13,661 nt of DNA from Oribacterium sp. (GTDB taxonomy: Bacteria > Bacillota_A > Clostridia > Lachnospirales > Lachnospiraceae): positions 1 through 13,661 of the forward strand of contig JAGAXP010000225.1 of NCBI GenBank assembly GCA_017940955.1, given 5' to 3'. The position numbers and the translations under genes were made by a program. Shown piece after piece: positions 12,175 through 13,661 of this stretch (position 1 is the first letter of the stretch; every line of letters begins with the position of its first letter). The notes beneath the pieces were generated by a model that was not told the DNA's origin, did not search any database, and saw only the letters and a program-made list of their open reading frames with translations.

Positions 12175-13661
12175 ATGTATCAGGTAGTTAAAAGAGATGG
12201 TGCTATAGTTGAGTTCAATATTTCCAAAATATCAGCAGCCATCACAAAGGCATTTGAAGCTTTAGAGAAGGAATATCATTCAAGCGTTATTGACCTTATA
12301 TCGCTTAGAGTAGCTTCAGATTTCGAGACCAAGGTCAAGGATGGAAAGATCACCGTGGAAGAGATCCAGGACAGTGTCGAGAAGGTTCTTTCAGAGTCCG
12401 GATACTCCGATGTTGCCAAGGCTTATATCCTTTATCGTAAACAGCGTGAGAAGGTTCGTAATGTCAATTCCACCCTCCTTAACTATAAAGATATCGTGGA
12501 TGACTATTTAAAGATCAATGACTGGCGAGTAAAAGAAAATTCAACTGTTACCTATTCTGTCGGCGGTCTCATACTTTCAAATTCAGGTGCCATCACGGCC
12601 AATTACTGGCTTTCAGAAGTATATGATGACGAAATTGCCAAGGCTCACAGAAGCGCTGCCATTCATATCCACGATCTCTCCATGCTGACCGGCTACTGCG
12701 CAGGATGGTCACTGAAACAGCTTATAATGGAAGGACTCGGCGGTATTCCGGGCAAGATCACATCTTCACCTGCAAACCATCTTTCTACTCTCTGCAATCA
12801 GATGGTCAACTTCCTTGGAATCATGCAGAACGAATGGGCAGGCGCACAGGCCTTTTCATCCTTCGATACTTATCTGGCTCCTTTTGTAAAGGTTGATAAT
12901 CTTTCCCAGAAGGAAGTTAAGCAGTGCATACAGTCCTTTGTATATGGCGTAAATACTCCAAGCCGCTGGGGAACACAGGCTCCTTTCACAAATATAACTT
13001 TGGACTGGACAGTTCCTTCCGATCTCAAGAATTTGAATGCCATTGTCGGCGGAAAAGAACTTGATTTCACCTACGGCGACTGCCAGAAGGAAATGGATAT
13101 GGTAAACAAGGCATTTATCGAGATCATGATCGAGGGCGATGCCAACGGACGCGGTTTCCAGTATCCTATCCCGACATATTCCATCACACGTGATTTTGAC
13201 TGGTCTGAGACAGAGAACAACAAGCTTCTGTTTGAGATGACTGCAAAGTACGGAACACCTTATTTTTCAAACTACATAAACTCTGATATGGAACCTTCAG
13301 ATGTCCGCTCAATGTGCTGCAGACTTCGTCTGGATCTCAGAGAGCTTCGTAAAAAGAGCGGCGGTTTCTTTGGTTCCGGAGAGTCAACAGGCTCTATAGG
13401 CGTTGTGACTATAAATATGCCGCGTATTGCATATCTTGCCTCTGACGAAGAAGACTTCTATAAGAGACTCGATCACCTTATGGATATCGCAGCAAGATCC
13501 CTCCACACCAAGAGACAGGTCATCACGAAGCTTCTGGAGCAGGGTCTGTATCCATACACCAGGAGATATCTCGGCACATTTGCAAACCACTTCTCTACCA
13601 TAGGTCTTATCGGTATGAACGAAGTCGGCCTCAACGCAAACTGGATCGGTGCAGATATGAC
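12175..13661 (+). CDS. nrdD: Anaerobic ribonucleoside-triphosphate reductase (class III), 3' end missing
   Basis: NrdD reduces ribonucleoside triphosphates to deoxyribonucleotides using an oxygen-sensitive glycyl radical installed by the activase NrdG, so it marks an anaerobe. The visible 495 residues comprise an N-terminal ATP-cone (about 1-92, beginning YQVVKRDGAIVEFNISKI), the allosteric site, then the catalytic barrel. Conserved segments include HIHDLSMLTGYCAGW (164-178), NTPSRWGTQAPFTN (260-273) and the MCC pair (Cys381/382). Cys175 and Cys381/382 are in the positions expected for the active-site cysteines. The glycyl-radical motif and nrdG would lie beyond the window. ATG 12175 stands nine bases after AGGGGGG (12159-12165). 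An in-frame ATG at 12166 abuts that site and is less likely. Two NrdR boxes upstream give the expected regulation. Confidence 0.96.
   Translation, partial: MYQVVKRDGAIVEFNISKISAAITKAFEALEKEYHSSVIDLISLRVASDFETKVKDGKITVEEIQDSVEKVLSESGYSDVAKAYILYRKQREKVRNVNSTLLNYKDIVDDYLKINDWRVKENSTVTYSVGGLILSNSGAITANYWLSEVYDDEIAKAHRSAAIHIHDLSMLTGYCAGWSLKQLIMEGLGGIPGKITSSPANHLSTLCNQMVNFLGIMQNEWAGAQAFSSFDTYLAPFVKVDNLSQKEVKQCIQSFVYGVNTPSRWGTQAPFTNITLDWTVPSDLKNLNAIVGGKELDFTYGDCQKEMDMVNKAFIEIMIEGDANGRGFQYPIPTYSITRDFDWSETENNKLLFEMTAKYGTPYFSNYINSDMEPSDVRSMCCRLRLDLRELRKKSGGFFGSGESTGSIGVVTINMPRIAYLASDEEDFYKRLDHLMDIAARSLHTKRQVITKLLEQGLYPYTRRYLGTFANHFSTIGLIGMNEVGLNANWIGADM

Noticed and set aside
1..13661. CRISPR array, IS element, tRNA or rRNA
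   Set aside because: No regularly spaced repeats with unique spacers, no transposase gene, and no cloverleaf or rRNA-like sequence was seen on reading both strands.

Overview
The window looks like chromosomal DNA of a strictly anaerobic, low-to-mid GC Firmicute, most likely a Lachnospiraceae-type clostridium. I infer this from the anaerobic ribonucleotide reductase gene, the DUF362/ferredoxin protein, the paired short chromate transporters, the Gram-positive style AGGAGG ribosome binding sites and the protein similarities I recognise. The species cannot be named from the sequence alone.

Layout. (1) 2-1199, plus strand: a split chromate-transporter pair, the first gene cut by the window edge. 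(2) 1370-5037, minus strand: two ABC exporter-type half-transporters that form a heterodimer, ending at a strong terminator at 1274-1320. Their D-loop signature and a GGTTAG/CTAAC dyad upstream suggest a YbtPQ/IrtAB-like, possibly iron-linked role. (3) 5332-6186, plus: an EamA/DMT permease with a clear promoter. (4) 6358-8781, plus: a surface lipoprotein of the Xaa-Pro dipeptidyl-peptidase (S15) type with an intact Ser-Asp-His triad. (5) 8988-9788, plus: a Gp37/Gp68-like DUF5131 protein with a three-cysteine motif, placed directly after a terminator and lacking a visible ribosome binding site. (6) 10065-11893, minus: an ECF transporter S component and, upstream of it, a DUF362 protein with two 4Fe-4S ferredoxin motifs. 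(7) 12175 to the end, plus: nrdD, the class III ribonucleotide reductase, with two NrdR boxes 31 bp apart in front of it; the gene runs off the window.

Most genes are independent transcription units separated by hairpins. The common theme is transport (five of the nine genes are membrane transporters or their parts) plus anaerobic metabolism. No phage, IS element, CRISPR array, tRNA or rRNA is visible.

The least explained material is intergenic. A 48-50 bp near-perfect palindrome (core CCACCGGGGACGGTT) occurs at 5202 and 10002, with a decayed relative at 1327 and a possible deletion scar at 6186. A second, unrelated 30-bp repeat (28/30 identical) occurs at 3200 and 10657, each time upstream of a transporter gene on the same strand. 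I see no convincing new defence or mobile system. The repeats, the candidate operators and the DUF5131 gene are the items most worth checking.
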